Assembly: GCA_003194525.1 (NCBI GenBank)
Contig: NBIV01000078.1
Location: 186,001 to 250,000, forward strand
Source: Gracilariopsis chorda
Lineage: Eukaryota; Rhodophyta; Florideophyceae; Gracilariales; Gracilariaceae
Direction of reading: 5' to 3'
DNA: 64,000 nucleotides
Shown: piece by piece, positions 1 through 10,964 of the stretch
How positions within the stretch are numbered: position 1 is the stretch's first letter
Layout: every line of letters starts with the position of its first letter
Notes under the pieces: generated by a model
What the model saw: the letters and a program-made list of their open reading frames with translations, nothing else
Databases searched by the model: none
What the model was told of the DNA's origin: nothing
Position numbers and translations under genes: made by a program

Positions 1-1
1 T

Positions 2-2579
2 CCGTACTATCCAGATCTCACAATGAAGTACAAGGCTCACATCAATGTTGAAAGAACCCAAGGTGGCAGCGCCGTAGCATATCTGATGAAGTATGCTTTC
101 AAGAGTGCCAAAGAACAGGATTTGGTTGTATCAAGTCGAACCGGAAAGCCAATCAAGTGCACAGAGCGACATGCTTCAAAATGAGATCAGGGCGTACATG
201 ACAGCGAGAGTGGTGGGCGCGGTTGAAGCTGCATGGAACCTCTTTGAGGTCAGGCATGTTCGCATCAATCCAACTGTACAGGCACTTGACATACATCTCC
301 GTGGAGAGCGACAGGTTTTGATTCGAAATGTAAGACTGCCTAGACGTCTGAAGTCTTCCCTCCTGGAAAGATATTTCAGAAGAACCTCCCGGTACCTGGA
401 CTTGGACTACATGAAATACTACGAGACTGTACGTGTATACGATAAGTTACCCCGCTCTGTACAAGAGTCTGACTCCACTCGGGATGGAGGAAGTCCACGA
501 ATGTATGTAGTGCAGCGATCCGAAAATGATCGAACTGTGACTCGAATTAGATTTGCTTCTCCCGCAAATCCCGAACTATTCGCTCTTCGAATATTGCTCA
601 TGAACTCTGCATTCAGCTCCTTTGATGATACGAAACGTGTTGGGAGCGAATCCTACTCAACTTATAGAGAAGCGGCAGTAGCCCGTGGGCTATACATCCA
701 TGGTGACGAGTACGAAACGGCTTTTGATGAGGCAGTAAGATACCATGCTACTCCTGCTGAGCTGCGTTACTTGGTCGTCACTTCCTTTCAACAAAGGATA
801 AATCGTAAAACTGTGATTGAAAAGCACGAACGAGCTCTAACTGCAGATATAACCGAGGGAAACCGAGCACAAAGAAGAGAAGAACTACTTCTAAGAATCA
901 TTGAGATTTCGGACAGACATGGCGGTCGGCTTATCAGAAATGATCCGTTCTTTCATTATACTGTATCACAACTTCATCTCAGAGAGAGCGAACTGAAATT
1001 AGCAGAGGAACAACCTGAAGTACGTTGCAGCTCTTCTTCGAGGTCCAGGCGAAGGTTAAAAGAGAGATATGATGATCTGAAAGAAGGCCAGAAGAAAGTT
1101 TTTGACAAAATAATGAGAGAAATACAATACCGAGATAGAATGGGAGAGTCTGAAAGACGCAACACACACGGAAGCGTTTTCTTCTTACAAGGACGAGCGG
1201 GGACAGGGAAGACCTATCTCCTATCTTTGCTGAGAGATATTGTTGAGCACGAAGGCTTATTGGTGCAGATGACAGCCATAACAGGTATTGCTGCTGCCCT
1301 ATATGGAGGCGGAAGAACTTCACATAGTTTGCTTGGATTGGGAGTTGATGACAACAAAGATTCGTGGAGTAGAGAGCGTCGGACAGTTTTAAAGTACGGA
1401 CCACGATCACAGAGAGCAGAATTAGTACGGAAAAATATTTTGCTGGTAACTGATGAAGCTTCAATGTGCCCGAAAATGCTCTTCGACATTGTGAACACCA
1501 TACTGAAGGACTTAAGAAACTCTACGAAAGACTTTGGAGGCATGGTCGTAGTTAAGGCAGGCGATTATATGCATCTGCTTCCAGTCGTTGCAAGAACGAG
1601 AACAGTATCCGAAAGGGATGGAACAATTCATGTTATTCCAGTGAGTCTCCTACGGGAGCTTCCATGGTACTCTTGCGAGCTTTGGGACAGAAGAGTCAAA
1701 GTTCTTCGCCTTACAGAACAGGTTCGTCAACAAGATGATCCAGTTTTTGCAAAAGGTTTGCTCACTCTTGGTCTTGGGGCGTTTCCAGCATCTGCAAGGC
1801 TCCCGCTTATGTCTACGTCAGATGTGCACGAAGCATACAAGTTGCTTTAGAAATGGTTTACAACACGGAAGAAAGAAGATGTCAAGCTCAACCGATTGAT
1901 TGTTGCGCCAACAAACCAATTAGTGGAGGAACATAACCAGAACGCATTGGAGTATTTCCCAGGAAGGATGTTTGACTTGAAGTATGCAACGACGATCGTT
2001 CCCAACCGAGGGCCAACCGGCGAAAAATTTCACACAAATAGTATCATTGGACCTGAACTGACGTATAATTACGCTCCAACTGGAGTCCCGCACCACCATT
2101 TGAAACTGAAGTTGGGTGTTCCTGTTATGGTGATTCGAAATGTACTTCATCCGCACTTGCTGAACGGAAAGATGTTTATCGTTACCAGCATTTCTCGCAG
2201 AGTGATTCGACTTTCGGGCATTGATGAACATGGGGAAATTCAACAAAGCTTTTTACTGCAACGTATTGAATTTGTTTTCGAGTTTGCAGATGTGAAAATC
2301 AAACGTCGACAGTTTCCCATCAGATTGGCATTTGCAGCAATTGTGCATAAAGCGCAAAGACAAACGCTGAAGAAAATGATAATTGACTTTCGAACAACCT
2401 TTTTTTCGCCGGTTCAGGTCTATGTTAGACTTTCGCGTGTCAGAACATCTGATGATGTGTTACTGCTGCATAGTGAAGACAAGACGACTCGAAATGCGCA
2501 GGATTTCCATCCAATGCCGGTGAGCATCAAAAACCCTGTTCTCCAAGAAGCTGTAGACTTTGTAGAGGGGCGTCACTAG
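2..2579 (+). pseudogene. Helitron Rep-helicase, C-terminal part (broken, enters from the left edge)
   Basis: This is the helicase half of a rolling-circle Helitron transposase; the HUH nuclease part would lie left of the window. Frame 2 (to the stop at 182) carries the Rep end with HINVERTQGG and AYLMKYAF. From about 115-170 the coding frame changes to frame 3, which runs from 93 to 2579. Frame 3 holds NEIRAYMTARVVGA, then a PIF1-like helicase: Walker A GRAGTGKT near 1193-1216, VTDEAS near 1447, LTEQVRQ near 1710, APTNQLVEEHN near 1903, HKAQRQT near 2345 and VYVRLSRV near 2420. A TAG at 1848-1850 interrupts an otherwise continuous frame. Motif VI has R where helicases usually have G (KAQGQT). 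The frame break plus nonsense codon make it a pseudogene, though fairly young. The decayed copy at 58-63 kb matches it from the Rep end onward. Confidence 0.88.
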
Positions 2580-2644
2580 TTTGACATAGTTTAGTTTATG
2601 CGTAAACCAAAATTTGTGCAGATATCTTATGCAAATTTTTGGCC

Positions 2645-2677
2645 GCGGCGCGAGGCGCCGCCTGCGGCCGAAGGCCG
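2645..2677 (+). repeat. Twin GC-rich hairpins behind the Helitron helicase
   Basis: Two adjacent hairpins with three-base loops lie 66 bases after the helicase stop. The first pairs GCGGCGC with GCGCCGC around GAG (2645-2661). The second pairs CGGCC with GGCCG around GAA (2665-2677). A T-rich stretch follows. The same pair, with changed bases, follows the second Helitron at 63321. Helitrons characteristically carry a hairpin just before their 3' end, so this is a candidate 3' terminal signal. I could not place the exact CTRR end. Confidence 0.6.
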
Positions 2678-2702
2678 TTTTTCCTTGTTTCTCAGTAAAG
2701 AA

Positions 2703-2830
2703 TAGTGTGGTCCACACTAACTACTTCTGCACTATAATAGTGTAGATTCCAATATAGTGTGGGCCAATGTAATTGATGTGAGGTGGTGGGAAATTGGCAC
2801 TTCTTTGGTATTGTGGTCCACATTGCAAAC
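2703..2830. repeat. Cluster of short palindromes built on TAGTGTGG
   Basis: TAGTGTGG-T-CCACACTA (2703-2719) is a perfect 8-bp inverted repeat. CACTATAATAGTG (2730-2742) is another perfect palindrome. TAGTGTGG recurs at 2755, and TGTGGTCCACA lies near 2815. The repeated TAG-plus-variable motif resembles the subterminal motifs of the pogo elements further right, so this may be the end of a related non-autonomous element. No coding region goes with it. Confidence 0.4.
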
Positions 2831-4195
2831 AGTGTTCACCTGTAGCTAGAGACGCAGGCACAAGCCGGGGGACGAAGAGGGACGCAATTGCCTGTCTCCT
2901 CGTCTGTCCTCTCTCCCCTGCGCCATACGAGTCCAACTACTGTTTACATATCTCCTGTAGGGCCTTTTGCGGCGCTCTGTAGGTCCTCAGCGCCCAAGGA
3001 GGCCTGGGGAGCTCTGCGAAGTCGCGGCGGGGCCGGATGCTTACGCGAGCTGTGACACGCACTGCAGCCTGGTACGACAACCAGTACCGTTCTGTTGGTT
3101 TCAAAAGCACCTATTTTATCAAACTGATAGTGTGTGTAACAACGGTGCAGCTAGACAGCAGCAAATGTGACGGAGCAAAGGGTTACCAACCTTAACAACT
3201 TGCATCAACTTGTCAAGGTATGTGATAAGTGTTGGCTCTATGGAATTGGGTGGACGTGGACGCAATGTGGGAACATTGCTTTTTTATTTGTTTTGTTTAC
3301 TGATAGCTCTTTGTAGTCTCAAGCTGATTTGCACAACTTGCCGTGGCGCTGGACGCCACCGCTGCGTGCATCTCCGCAGATAAATACAGTGAGCTGTGCA
3401 GTGTCTTGTCCCCTAGACCAGGACAAGAGGCTACACACATTTTGGGTACTGAACTTCCTCGTACGGAGAAGAGCTTCTTCAAACGAAGAGAAGTTGGAAC
3501 CCACATATTGTAGCTACAATCTCATCATCTCTCCACTGCACAAAGCTTCTATTCTCTCGGGTTGCTTTTGTTTCTGATTGTACAAAAAAGCAATTCCAAG
3601 AAGAAACGACTGCCGTTTGGACGACAATAATAATCTTACTGTTGACGATGATGACTTGAATTGATTGCTGACAATGTAGTTTGCATTGAAATTACCGTGG
3701 GATTGATCGGGATGCGCGAAGTTTGCTGACAAAGTGAAGGGCCAGCTAAAATGCATTGCGTGTTCTTCGTCGGATAATAGCAACAGATGAGTAGAAGTTT
3801 TATAACTTGAAAAAGAGGCAAGAGCTCGCAGCAGAAGAAGGAATCCAAGAGAGAAAGAACGCATAAATCAGGCATTTCATGCTTTTTCCAGACTTATGCT
3901 AACTTGATTTATAAATTTATAATCAGGAGGGATTCTGCTCCATAAATAAGACATTCTTGAGCTACCTTGTTACGTCCCCTAGCGAACAGCGTTTGGACTA
4001 ACTCTTGCTTCCATTGCTTCATGCCAGTTTTCAAACCACACAATATGCCATTCTGGAATAGGGATTTGTCTTCCATGTGTAACACAGACGTACCTCTCAC
4101 AAAAGGCTAATTCTGGAAAAATGTCGAAGTTGGAAACTGTCCTTCCAGACCTCATATCTTGGCCATACTGGCTCCGATTTCAAATCTAATCATCT
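2831..4195. other. Spacer with no gene seen
   Basis: Only short overlapping frames on both strands are present, with no recognisable motif, signal peptide or start context. I see no structural RNA. Confidence 0.5.
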
Positions 4196-4231
4196 CATCA
4201 CATTTGTCTCAATGAGACAAAGAGTGTGATG
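4196..4231. repeat. Long imperfect hairpin upstream of a transposase
   Basis: CATCACATTTGTCTCA (4196-4211) pairs with TGAGACAAA-gag-TGTGATG (4213-4231). That is 16 paired bases with a one-base centre and a three-base bulge. It ends about 128 bases before the first transposase ATG and could be a terminal or regulatory site of that element. No matching copy was found downstream of the transposase. Confidence 0.5.
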
Positions 4232-4358
4232 TGAAAAAGGCGGAACCTTCAAACAGTAGACGCGCGATACCAATAAAACCGTACTGGACGGTGTCATCTT
4301 TATTGCACATGAGCTTCTTTCCATTCCCCGTAGGTCACTGTTCCACACTCTTGAGACC

Positions 4359-5824
4359 TTGTTCCATCCACACATCTCTGCGATGGCTCTGTACATGCGC
4401 AAACAAGCCAACCGACTTCAAAAAAGTCGAGTCAGAGCGGGGCATCAACGAAAAATGAAACAAAACGCCGTAGTAATGCTCCAAGACAAAACCACTAAAC
4501 ACAAAATCCGCAATATCGTCACAGCCACCCATCTAAGCAAAAGCACAGTATATAACCTCCAACACCTTATCGAGAGAAAAGCGTACGACCGATTAAACCA
4601 ACAGCTTATTGACAATTCATGTTTACGCAAAGGAGCCCAAACGGTTTTAACTCACGAAGAAGAGAGTTTGATTGTTCACAGGTTGAAAGAGGCAGCAGAT
4701 CGCGGATTCGCAGTTGATAATGACACATTGAAGTATCTTATGGCTCGCGTAGCGGCTGACAGCAGAACAGGATGGAAAAATAATGTCCCATCAGACGATG
4801 CTGTTCGATCTTTTCGCGCCAGGCATAGAGATTTAACGTTCAAAACCCATTATCCGAAGGATAATGCAAAGCTGAAAGGAGAGACATACGAACACATTCA
4901 GACTTTCTTCGATGTGGTTGGTAAAATTGGTGAAGAAAATCCTGGTCTCCTTGATGATCCATCTCGGATATGGAACATGGATGAAACGGCTGTGGATGCA
5001 ACGAGGGGCAAGGCAACCAAAGCCTATGGCTCGAAGTCTTCAAACCAGGGCGGATGCAAGGTCGCCCAAAAGATGCAAGGTGTAGACAAACACATTACCG
5101 CCGTTCTTGTGTGCTCTGCATCTGGAAAAAAAGCCCCTCCATTCTATATCGTTGCCGGAAAAAAGTAATGCAGCACTGGATGGAACCCCTTCCTGGTATT
5201 TACAAGAAGAGCGCTGCAGTTTGTAACGAGTTCCAGCGGCCGAACTGGATGCCCGCCAATGCTGTGGTGAAGTGTACAGAAAATGGTTCGATGGATAGTC
5301 AGATTCTAGAAGGTTTCATGAAACACGTTAACAACTTTGTTCGAAGGCATGTTCCAGAATCGACTTCTTACCTTCTAACGATGGATGGGCACTCGTCGCG
5401 CAAGGGCATTCGCTGGGTTATGGAATGTGAGAAAAACCGATGTATCCCAGTTATCAAGCCGGCAAACACCTCACATATACTCCAACCGTGCGGCCACCGT
5501 ATCAAAAAAACATTAAAAGAACCGCTTCGATACCTAAGAGATCAGTTCGCACGCTCAGGACTTCCCGAGACTCGTACATCTCGATTCAACCTTGTGTGTG
5601 CAGTTTATGCACATCAGAGAATCTCCCCTCTAATCATCAATTTCTCTTTTGAAGTCACAGGCCTGTTTCCGTTCAAACCAAATTTTGCGAAAAGGTACAA
5701 ACGAGAGGATCCGGAAGAGGTTAGTGTGAAGATCGCTTTGGATGAAAACGTCGCGGACAGAACTCGCCATGTCCAAAAAGACGAAAAGATGCAGAAGTTT
5801 GCAGCAAAGCTCGTCACATTCTAG
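4359..5824 (+). pseudogene. DDE_1-superfamily transposase (pogo/jerky type), frame-broken
   Basis: A cut-and-paste transposase. The N-terminus is basic with a helix-turn-helix-like stretch (NIVTATHLSKSTVYNLQ). Catalytic segment 1 is IWNMDETAV and segment 2 is YLLTMDGHSSRKG. The third segment reads ANTSHILQPCGHRIKK, where the family has an acidic residue (QP-x-D); here it is Gly, which should abolish catalysis. The first frame stops at 5166-5168 and the protein continues in the -1 frame (second ORF 5054-5824). The break falls on A-AAA-AAG (5159-5165), so a one-base indel or a -1 ribosomal slip would join the halves. The start is either 4359 or the next ATG at 4383. No convincing terminal repeats were found. 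With the Gly substitution, decay is the simpler reading. Confidence 0.85.
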
Positions 5825-5976
5825 CAACGGGAACGAGCGATGTGATGGTATGACACAAACTTTTCCAACTTCTTCGAAGCGCAGGAACAGCCAGTAGCAT
5901 CATAATGTATACAATAACCCCAATTAAGACCGAGAAAGAGGTATTTGGAGACGTTCATTTGCAACCAAAGTAAGTC

Positions 5977-6372
5977 ATGTTAGACTGTGGAGCGCAAGCG
6001 GAACAGAAAACGGTAGGCCAGATGCTTGAAGAACGTCGAAAGAAAGAGGCTGATAAACGTGAAAAGGAAAAGAAAAATAATCTTGAAGTGCAGCGCAGGG
6101 CGATTGAACGCGAAAAGAAGGAAGCTCAAAAAGTGCAAAGTCAAGCACAAAAGTTTGCACGACAAGCGGAACATGCCGAAAAGCGAGCCCTTATGCACTC
6201 TTTAAAAGTTCGTGAACGTATTGTTAAGAGTGGAGTGTGCAGCGTTAGACGGAAGCGGCGGTCGGTTTGGGCTCGAAAGTTGGCGGGTGAGAAAGGGAGC
6301 TTGTTGGAAGCTATGCAGACGGCTGCGGAAGTTGTGGCGGACGTGGTATGCGGCGCTATGGGTGTTGAGTAG
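5977..6372 (+). CDS. Coiled-coil, Lys/Glu-rich reading frame downstream of the transposase
   Basis: A 131-residue frame. Roughly residues 13-75 are a highly charged heptad-like segment rich in K, E, R, Q and A, for example EERRKKEADKREKEKK. A basic patch (RRKRRSVWARK) and a short Ala/Val-rich end follow. It begins about 150 bases after the transposase stop in another frame. It may be the detached C-terminal tail of that transposase or a second gene of the same element. I recognise no family. The absence of stops over 395 bases together with biased composition argues that it was coding. Confidence 0.45.
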   Translation: MLDCGAQAEQKTVGQMLEERRKKEADKREKEKKNNLEVQRRAIEREKKEAQKVQSQAQKFARQAEHAEKRALMHSLKVRERIVKSGVCSVRRKRRSVWARKLAGEKGSLLEAMQTAAEVVADVVCGAMGVE

Positions 6373-7330
6373 AATCCATATTTAACCTGGAAACCGGTGT
6401 AGAGTTGATGCAGCAATCGGGAGCGGTGTTCAGAGGCTAGAGGGGGTCACGAAAGAAGTGGAAGGTCGTGATGTTGTCAGTTTCAGGAACGGAGTACGCC
6501 GGAGCGATTGCACAACATTTCAAAGGCTAAAATTAAATAGTTTCTGAGATATCTGGAGAACATTTGAAGAGTGTACAATTCAAGCTTTTTGTGAACGGTA
6601 CCTGTAGAGCCACGGAGCTCAGTAGCCAGGGCCATGTTCCGTTGTGTTTTGTATCTGCAAAGTCATAACTCAATTCACCAAGACATTACTTGAAAGTTAC
6701 TTTGATTCCAACAAGCTATTGCACTAGAGTCAATTTTGGCAGAAATAGAATCTGGATTTTCAGGGAAACGAAGATGTGTATATTTTTGAGGTGTTTTGCA
6801 GCGATCGCTGTAAAACTGCTGCTTCGTAGTCTTCGATACAGTTATCGAATCGGTTATTCTGACTCGCAACCATCAAGGACCGGAGGAAAGTCGACAGCAA
6901 TGAACAGTCATCAAGTACCATTGAATACTCACCTTCCCATCCCAGGAGCAGCATTGACGATTTTTTCTACGATGACGGGTCTTTTGCGCTGGCACGAAGG
7001 CAAGCTGTTTTGTACGGTATACAACCCAGACGGTAGGTTAGAAACCTGTAAGATAATTGATAGAGTAGAGTAGAATAGATTCAGAAGACCAGAGCTGACA
7101 ACAGCCTCTGTACGCAGCCGCATACGGAAAACCGTATTATCCTTTACTGCTAATCTTCAACTTGTCTATGTTCTGTTTAGGGTAGAGACCGAGACGGTGC
7201 AGTAGCTAGACTAAATAAACTCTCGAACTACCGGAACAGTCGGTTAGGTTCCACCCATGCGGGAGCTCACGTGAAAGTAAGGCCTACAGCCACACTTTCA
7301 CAAGCATGAAGTGCTTTTTCTTGCTCTCGG
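6373..7330. other. Spacer; one open frame of doubtful value
   Basis: An open frame on the plus strand (6690-7073) overlaps equally long frames on the minus strand and shows no motif. No other gene, RNA or repeat is evident. The right end is the TA target site of pogo element A. Confidence 0.4.
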
Positions 7331-7350
7331 TACAGGGGGGGGCTCCGTAA

Positions 7351-7388
7351 TAGTTCGCAATTCAATAGTTCGTTACGCCAATAGTTCG
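7351..7388 (+). repeat. Left subterminal motif triplet (TAGTTCG x3) of element A
   Basis: TAGTTCG starts at 7351, 7366 and 7382, which is 15 and 16 bases apart. These are probable transposase-binding sites. Element B carries TAGYGCAC at the same spacing. Confidence 0.75.
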
Positions 7389-7469
7389 CCATTTCGGCGA
7401 TGTCACGGATGTCCCTACGTGTACAAGTGTACACGAAACCCCTGCTGTAGCCCCGATCCCCGACCGTAG

Positions 7470-9292
7470 AACTGTACCCGCCCGCATCACATCCATTCCA
7501 TTTTCATCGCGACCGCGCCTACCAACATCTCCCGCACAATAGCGTCACTTCCTACCACCTCCGCGAAGGTCAGACGCAAACGTCTAACCCTGGCTGAGAA
7601 AAGGGACATCCTCGATGATCTATCGAACGGCAATACTGTGAAAGAAACAGCGATCCGCTTTGGATGCACGGAACGAACGATACAAAAGACACGCGCGCAG
7701 TCTGAAACCGTCCTAGCTGCTTTCCAACAGAGCGCATCGAACACGCAGTTTAAAGCGCTTCAAGCTCCACCCTTTACGGACATCGAATCGGGATTGTACA
7801 AATTTGTGCAAATTGCACGTTTTGCGAAACTACCGCTCTCAGGTTCCGTCCTACGTTGTCGTGGACTTCACATTCGTGACGTTCTCCTGAAGAAGGAGCA
7901 TCATGACGCCAAGTGACTTCAACTGGAGGCATTTTCCGCCTCCGCTAGGTGGCTCACAGCCTTCACGCGACGACACGCATTACGTTCGATACGGTTGCAT
8001 GGGGAGGGTGGTAGCGTCGTGGTTAAAGATGTATCAGAGGGGATAGCACGTCTACGGGAGCAGCTTGCCGACTTTGACGAAGCATTTATCTTTAATATGG
8101 ATGAGATGGGCCTCTTTTACAAGCTTTTCCCAAAGAAAACCTACGTCCTGTCTTCCGAGAACGACAAAAACCTGAGGGGGGCGAAGGCCATGAAGGCAAA
8201 AGCACGCGTTTCTATCTACTTCTGCACAAATGCAACTGGTACCTTGAAGGTGCCGATGAGTATCATTGGGACCGCAAAAAATCCTCGTTGCTTCCGGAAA
8301 GGTCGTCCCGCAGTGAAGTACTTCAGCCAGAAGAACGCATGGTCGGACTCTACAAAGTTTCGAGAATGGTTTTATTGTGTGTTCTTGCCTTTTATCCCCG
8401 GTAAAACTTCGGAGAATGTGGCCCTCGTCATGGATAACTGCGGCCCGCATGGAGCGGATTTGCTGGATGCCCGGGGCAAGTGTCTATTTTCACACTTCCC
8501 CCAAACTGTACATCCATTTTCCAACCGATGGATATGGGTGTGATTGCGGCTCTAAAGCTCAAGTATAAATCTCATTTACTGGAACGCATCGCATCGACAA
8601 TAGAAGACCGTGATATTCTTCGAGAGGGCTCCAAGAAAGTGAAATCTGGTTTAAAGGGTCTGGACGAGGGCCACGATCCGTATATGCTAGACGTGTGTGA
8701 CTAAATTTTTGAAGCATGGGAGGATATAACCGAGACCACTTTGGCTCGCTGCTGGATCAAGGCAGATATTCTTCCACGTGGAGCAAACAACAAGATAATA
8801 GGAATACATGGTAAGGTCAAAAAGGAGAAAAGAGTCATAGAAAATGAGGACATATCTTGTCTAGCCCGCCTGTTTGCAAGAACACAAGTTGACAGTTCTG
8901 ATTTCGTTACCCAATCGGGAGATAGTCGTACCAACGTCGCTGATATCCGGCGGTGGGTTAAAATAGAGGAAGAAGACGACGTGCGGGAAGCAATGGTCAA
9001 TGAGTCATTTGGTTAAATCGAAGAGGCTTTATTAGGTGTGGCTGCCACGGAAAATGAAGCTCTTAACGAAGCGGATCCCGTGGAGGAAGCAACGCAAACG
9101 CCAATGCTGCTACCGCCGCTTCGTAACGTTGCGAAGCTGTTTGAGGGAGTTGAAGACTTGGCAGAGAAAACGGGTGTTTTAGGAGCAAGTGAAGGGCTTC
9201 GGAGGGCTAAAAGAGCCTTTTTTGAGACCTGCCGAGAGCAAGGAAGGAAGAAGAGCCGGCAGACGCTCATTTCCGAGCATTTTAGCAAGTAA
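7470..9292 (+). pseudogene. Transposase of element A (CENP-B-like HTH plus DDE_1)
   Basis: The frame opens after a stop at 7467 without an ATG. The HTH segment reads KRLTLAEKRDILDDLSNG...CTERTIQKTR (about 7578-7690). The DDE domain keeps all three acidic segments: FNMDEMGL near 8092, ALVMDNCGPHG near 8421 and SIFQPMDMG near 8511. Breaks are TGA at 7914, a one-base loss near 8478 (continuing in frame 2), TAA at 8702-8704 and TAA at 9014-9016. The C-terminus ends in RQTLISEHF, matching RQTLVTEHF in element B. No start ATG remains in the open stretch. The protein would bind the subterminal repeats and cut at TA sites; this copy is inactive but could once have been mobilised in trans. Confidence 0.85.
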
Positions 9293-9320
9293 ATGTGATG
9301 TGCCAGCAAGGCTCTCTTGA

Positions 9321-9343
9321 TAGTTCGTACTGTCAATAGTTCG
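9321..9343 (+). repeat. Right subterminal motifs of element A
   Basis: TAGTTCG occurs at 9321 and 9337, 16 bases apart. The last copy lies 54 bases from the right tip, exactly as in element B. Confidence 0.7.
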
Positions 9344-9393
9344 TTTTCACTGGTCCTGGCATGGGGGTGAACTATTGAGGGTTACCTACTGTA

Positions 9394-10964
9394 GTGGGTT
9401 ATGCCTTGCTACCAGATGCTCGGAGTGTATACTCTGTCATTACCCTAAACCCAAACCACGTATAGATCATAGCAGCTCAAAGATGAACAAGAAATAATTC
9501 GTTTCGCTTATATATATGAATCGATTTGTACTAGAAAGAGAATTATCATTGCGTAACAGAATTGTGCCAGAATGTTCGAAAACGCAATAACGGATTCGTT
9601 ATTGACGACCTTGTACAAAAAAATCTCCTCCAACCATCATTTTGTCATGCTCAGGTAATGCAGGAGTAGAGTGAAGCAAAAAAAGCAAATTCTTGCCGGT
9701 TGGGAAAAATACCTATCTGGTCCTTTAGCGGCCAACAGCTCCTGTCTCCAGACGCCATGCCGAGATGATGCTGGAGTAGCCTGAAGCAGTGGAAAAAGAT
9801 TCTCGTTGGCCAGAAACAATACCTACTCAGTGTGTTAGCGTTGAAACAGCTGCGTAGTGGTATGCAAAGAGACAGATCAAAGACACTGGTAATCGGTAAT
9901 TGAAGCTTAGCTCATTTGTTTTACTCGCCGATTCCTATCCTAAGGCTTTCATAGCCATAAATTTGCCACTAGTGATATCTAGTCGTAGCTATAATCCCGG
10001 CCCTCGTCGAGGGAGTGCCTGTTTGGTCTTGACCCCAAGTGGCAACTGACTCAGATCAAGTCCTGGTTGTTCCCCATCCTACAAGGTGCATTAGTTCCAT
10101 TACTTTTCAAAAAACGTCATCAGTCTAGGTAGTGTAGTGCTGCTTTCTTCTCATGTCCCTGCCTGCATTGACCATGCCTGGGGCATTCATACCCCTTTTG
10201 CGCCTATCTGGCACAATTGCCACACAGTTGGAACCCTTATTCCAACAGTTATCAGCCATCCAACTTCTGGGGTGCGGCAGGTTCATGCGGAAGGCGCTCC
10301 AAACAAATCAAAAGCACGGCCGCCGTATTGCTGTAACCCAAATTTTTGCCGTCATCAACGATGGATGTATGTTGAGTTTTCCGCCATCTTTTTGAAATGT
10401 ACCCAAGAGATGCAATGGACATTTTGGTTTCTTTCGATCCCTACAATCTCTTCCATGAAACTATTTCGAGCCAAACGCATGACTTTCGTTTATTGTCCTC
10501 GGACAATCGAATGACAATGCACCAAACTCACTTGCAATAATACTGTTCACGCACAAGAGCGAAAGCGGGATCGCACTTGTTATTGACCGTCTCTTTCAGA
10601 ACCAGAACCCACGCACTGTAGATACTGGATCTAGAAGAGGTTCACTCTTGAAGTAAGCTCTATAAATACACATACTGGACGGGTGTGAGTAAACTTCTAT
10701 GGTCGTCACAGAAACTACTTTTTTGCAACCACATTCAGCACATTTGTGAATCAAGGCACACGGACCTGCGTCATGAGCGGTGCAGCGGGGCACTATCTTC
10801 TGAGAGCAGTGCCACATTTCGTTGCCGAATCTGTGATTGTTACCAGCGGGTGCCTTCTCTGAGATTTGGTGCGCATGCGAATGAATGACCTTACAACATT
10901 CTTGTGGACAGGGACATGTCGAAAGCAAATATCTATCACATGAGATCCTTGGACACATATGCGG
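9394..10964. other. Spacer with a degenerate direct duplication
   Basis: No convincing gene. A stretch of about 60 bp at about 9657-9720 recurs imperfectly at about 9768-9832. Both carry GGAGTAG..TGAAGCA and a later AATACCTA, with start points about 110 bases apart. The part next to 10965 is presumably 3' UTR of the minus-strand Kunitz gene. Confidence 0.5.

Larger units (their letters stand above)
7333..9391 (+). mobile_element. Pogo-like DNA transposon A, complete ends, TA target duplication
   Basis: The element starts with CAG followed by a run of eight G and ends with CTG, flanked by TA at 7331-7332 and 9392-9393. Read inward, both ends contain AATAGTTC about 17 bases from the tip. The left end has three direct TAGTTCG motifs (7351, 7366, 7382). 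The right end has two in the same orientation (9321, 9337) plus one inverted near the tip. It encodes one transposase, now broken. Total length is 2059 bp, the same as sibling element B at 17909. A CAG tip and a TA duplication are typical of the pogo/Tigger branch of Tc1/mariner. Confidence 0.88.

Noticed and set aside
979-1464. 161-codon antisense frame inside the Helitron helicase
   Set aside because: It is a shadow of the helicase frame with no independent support.
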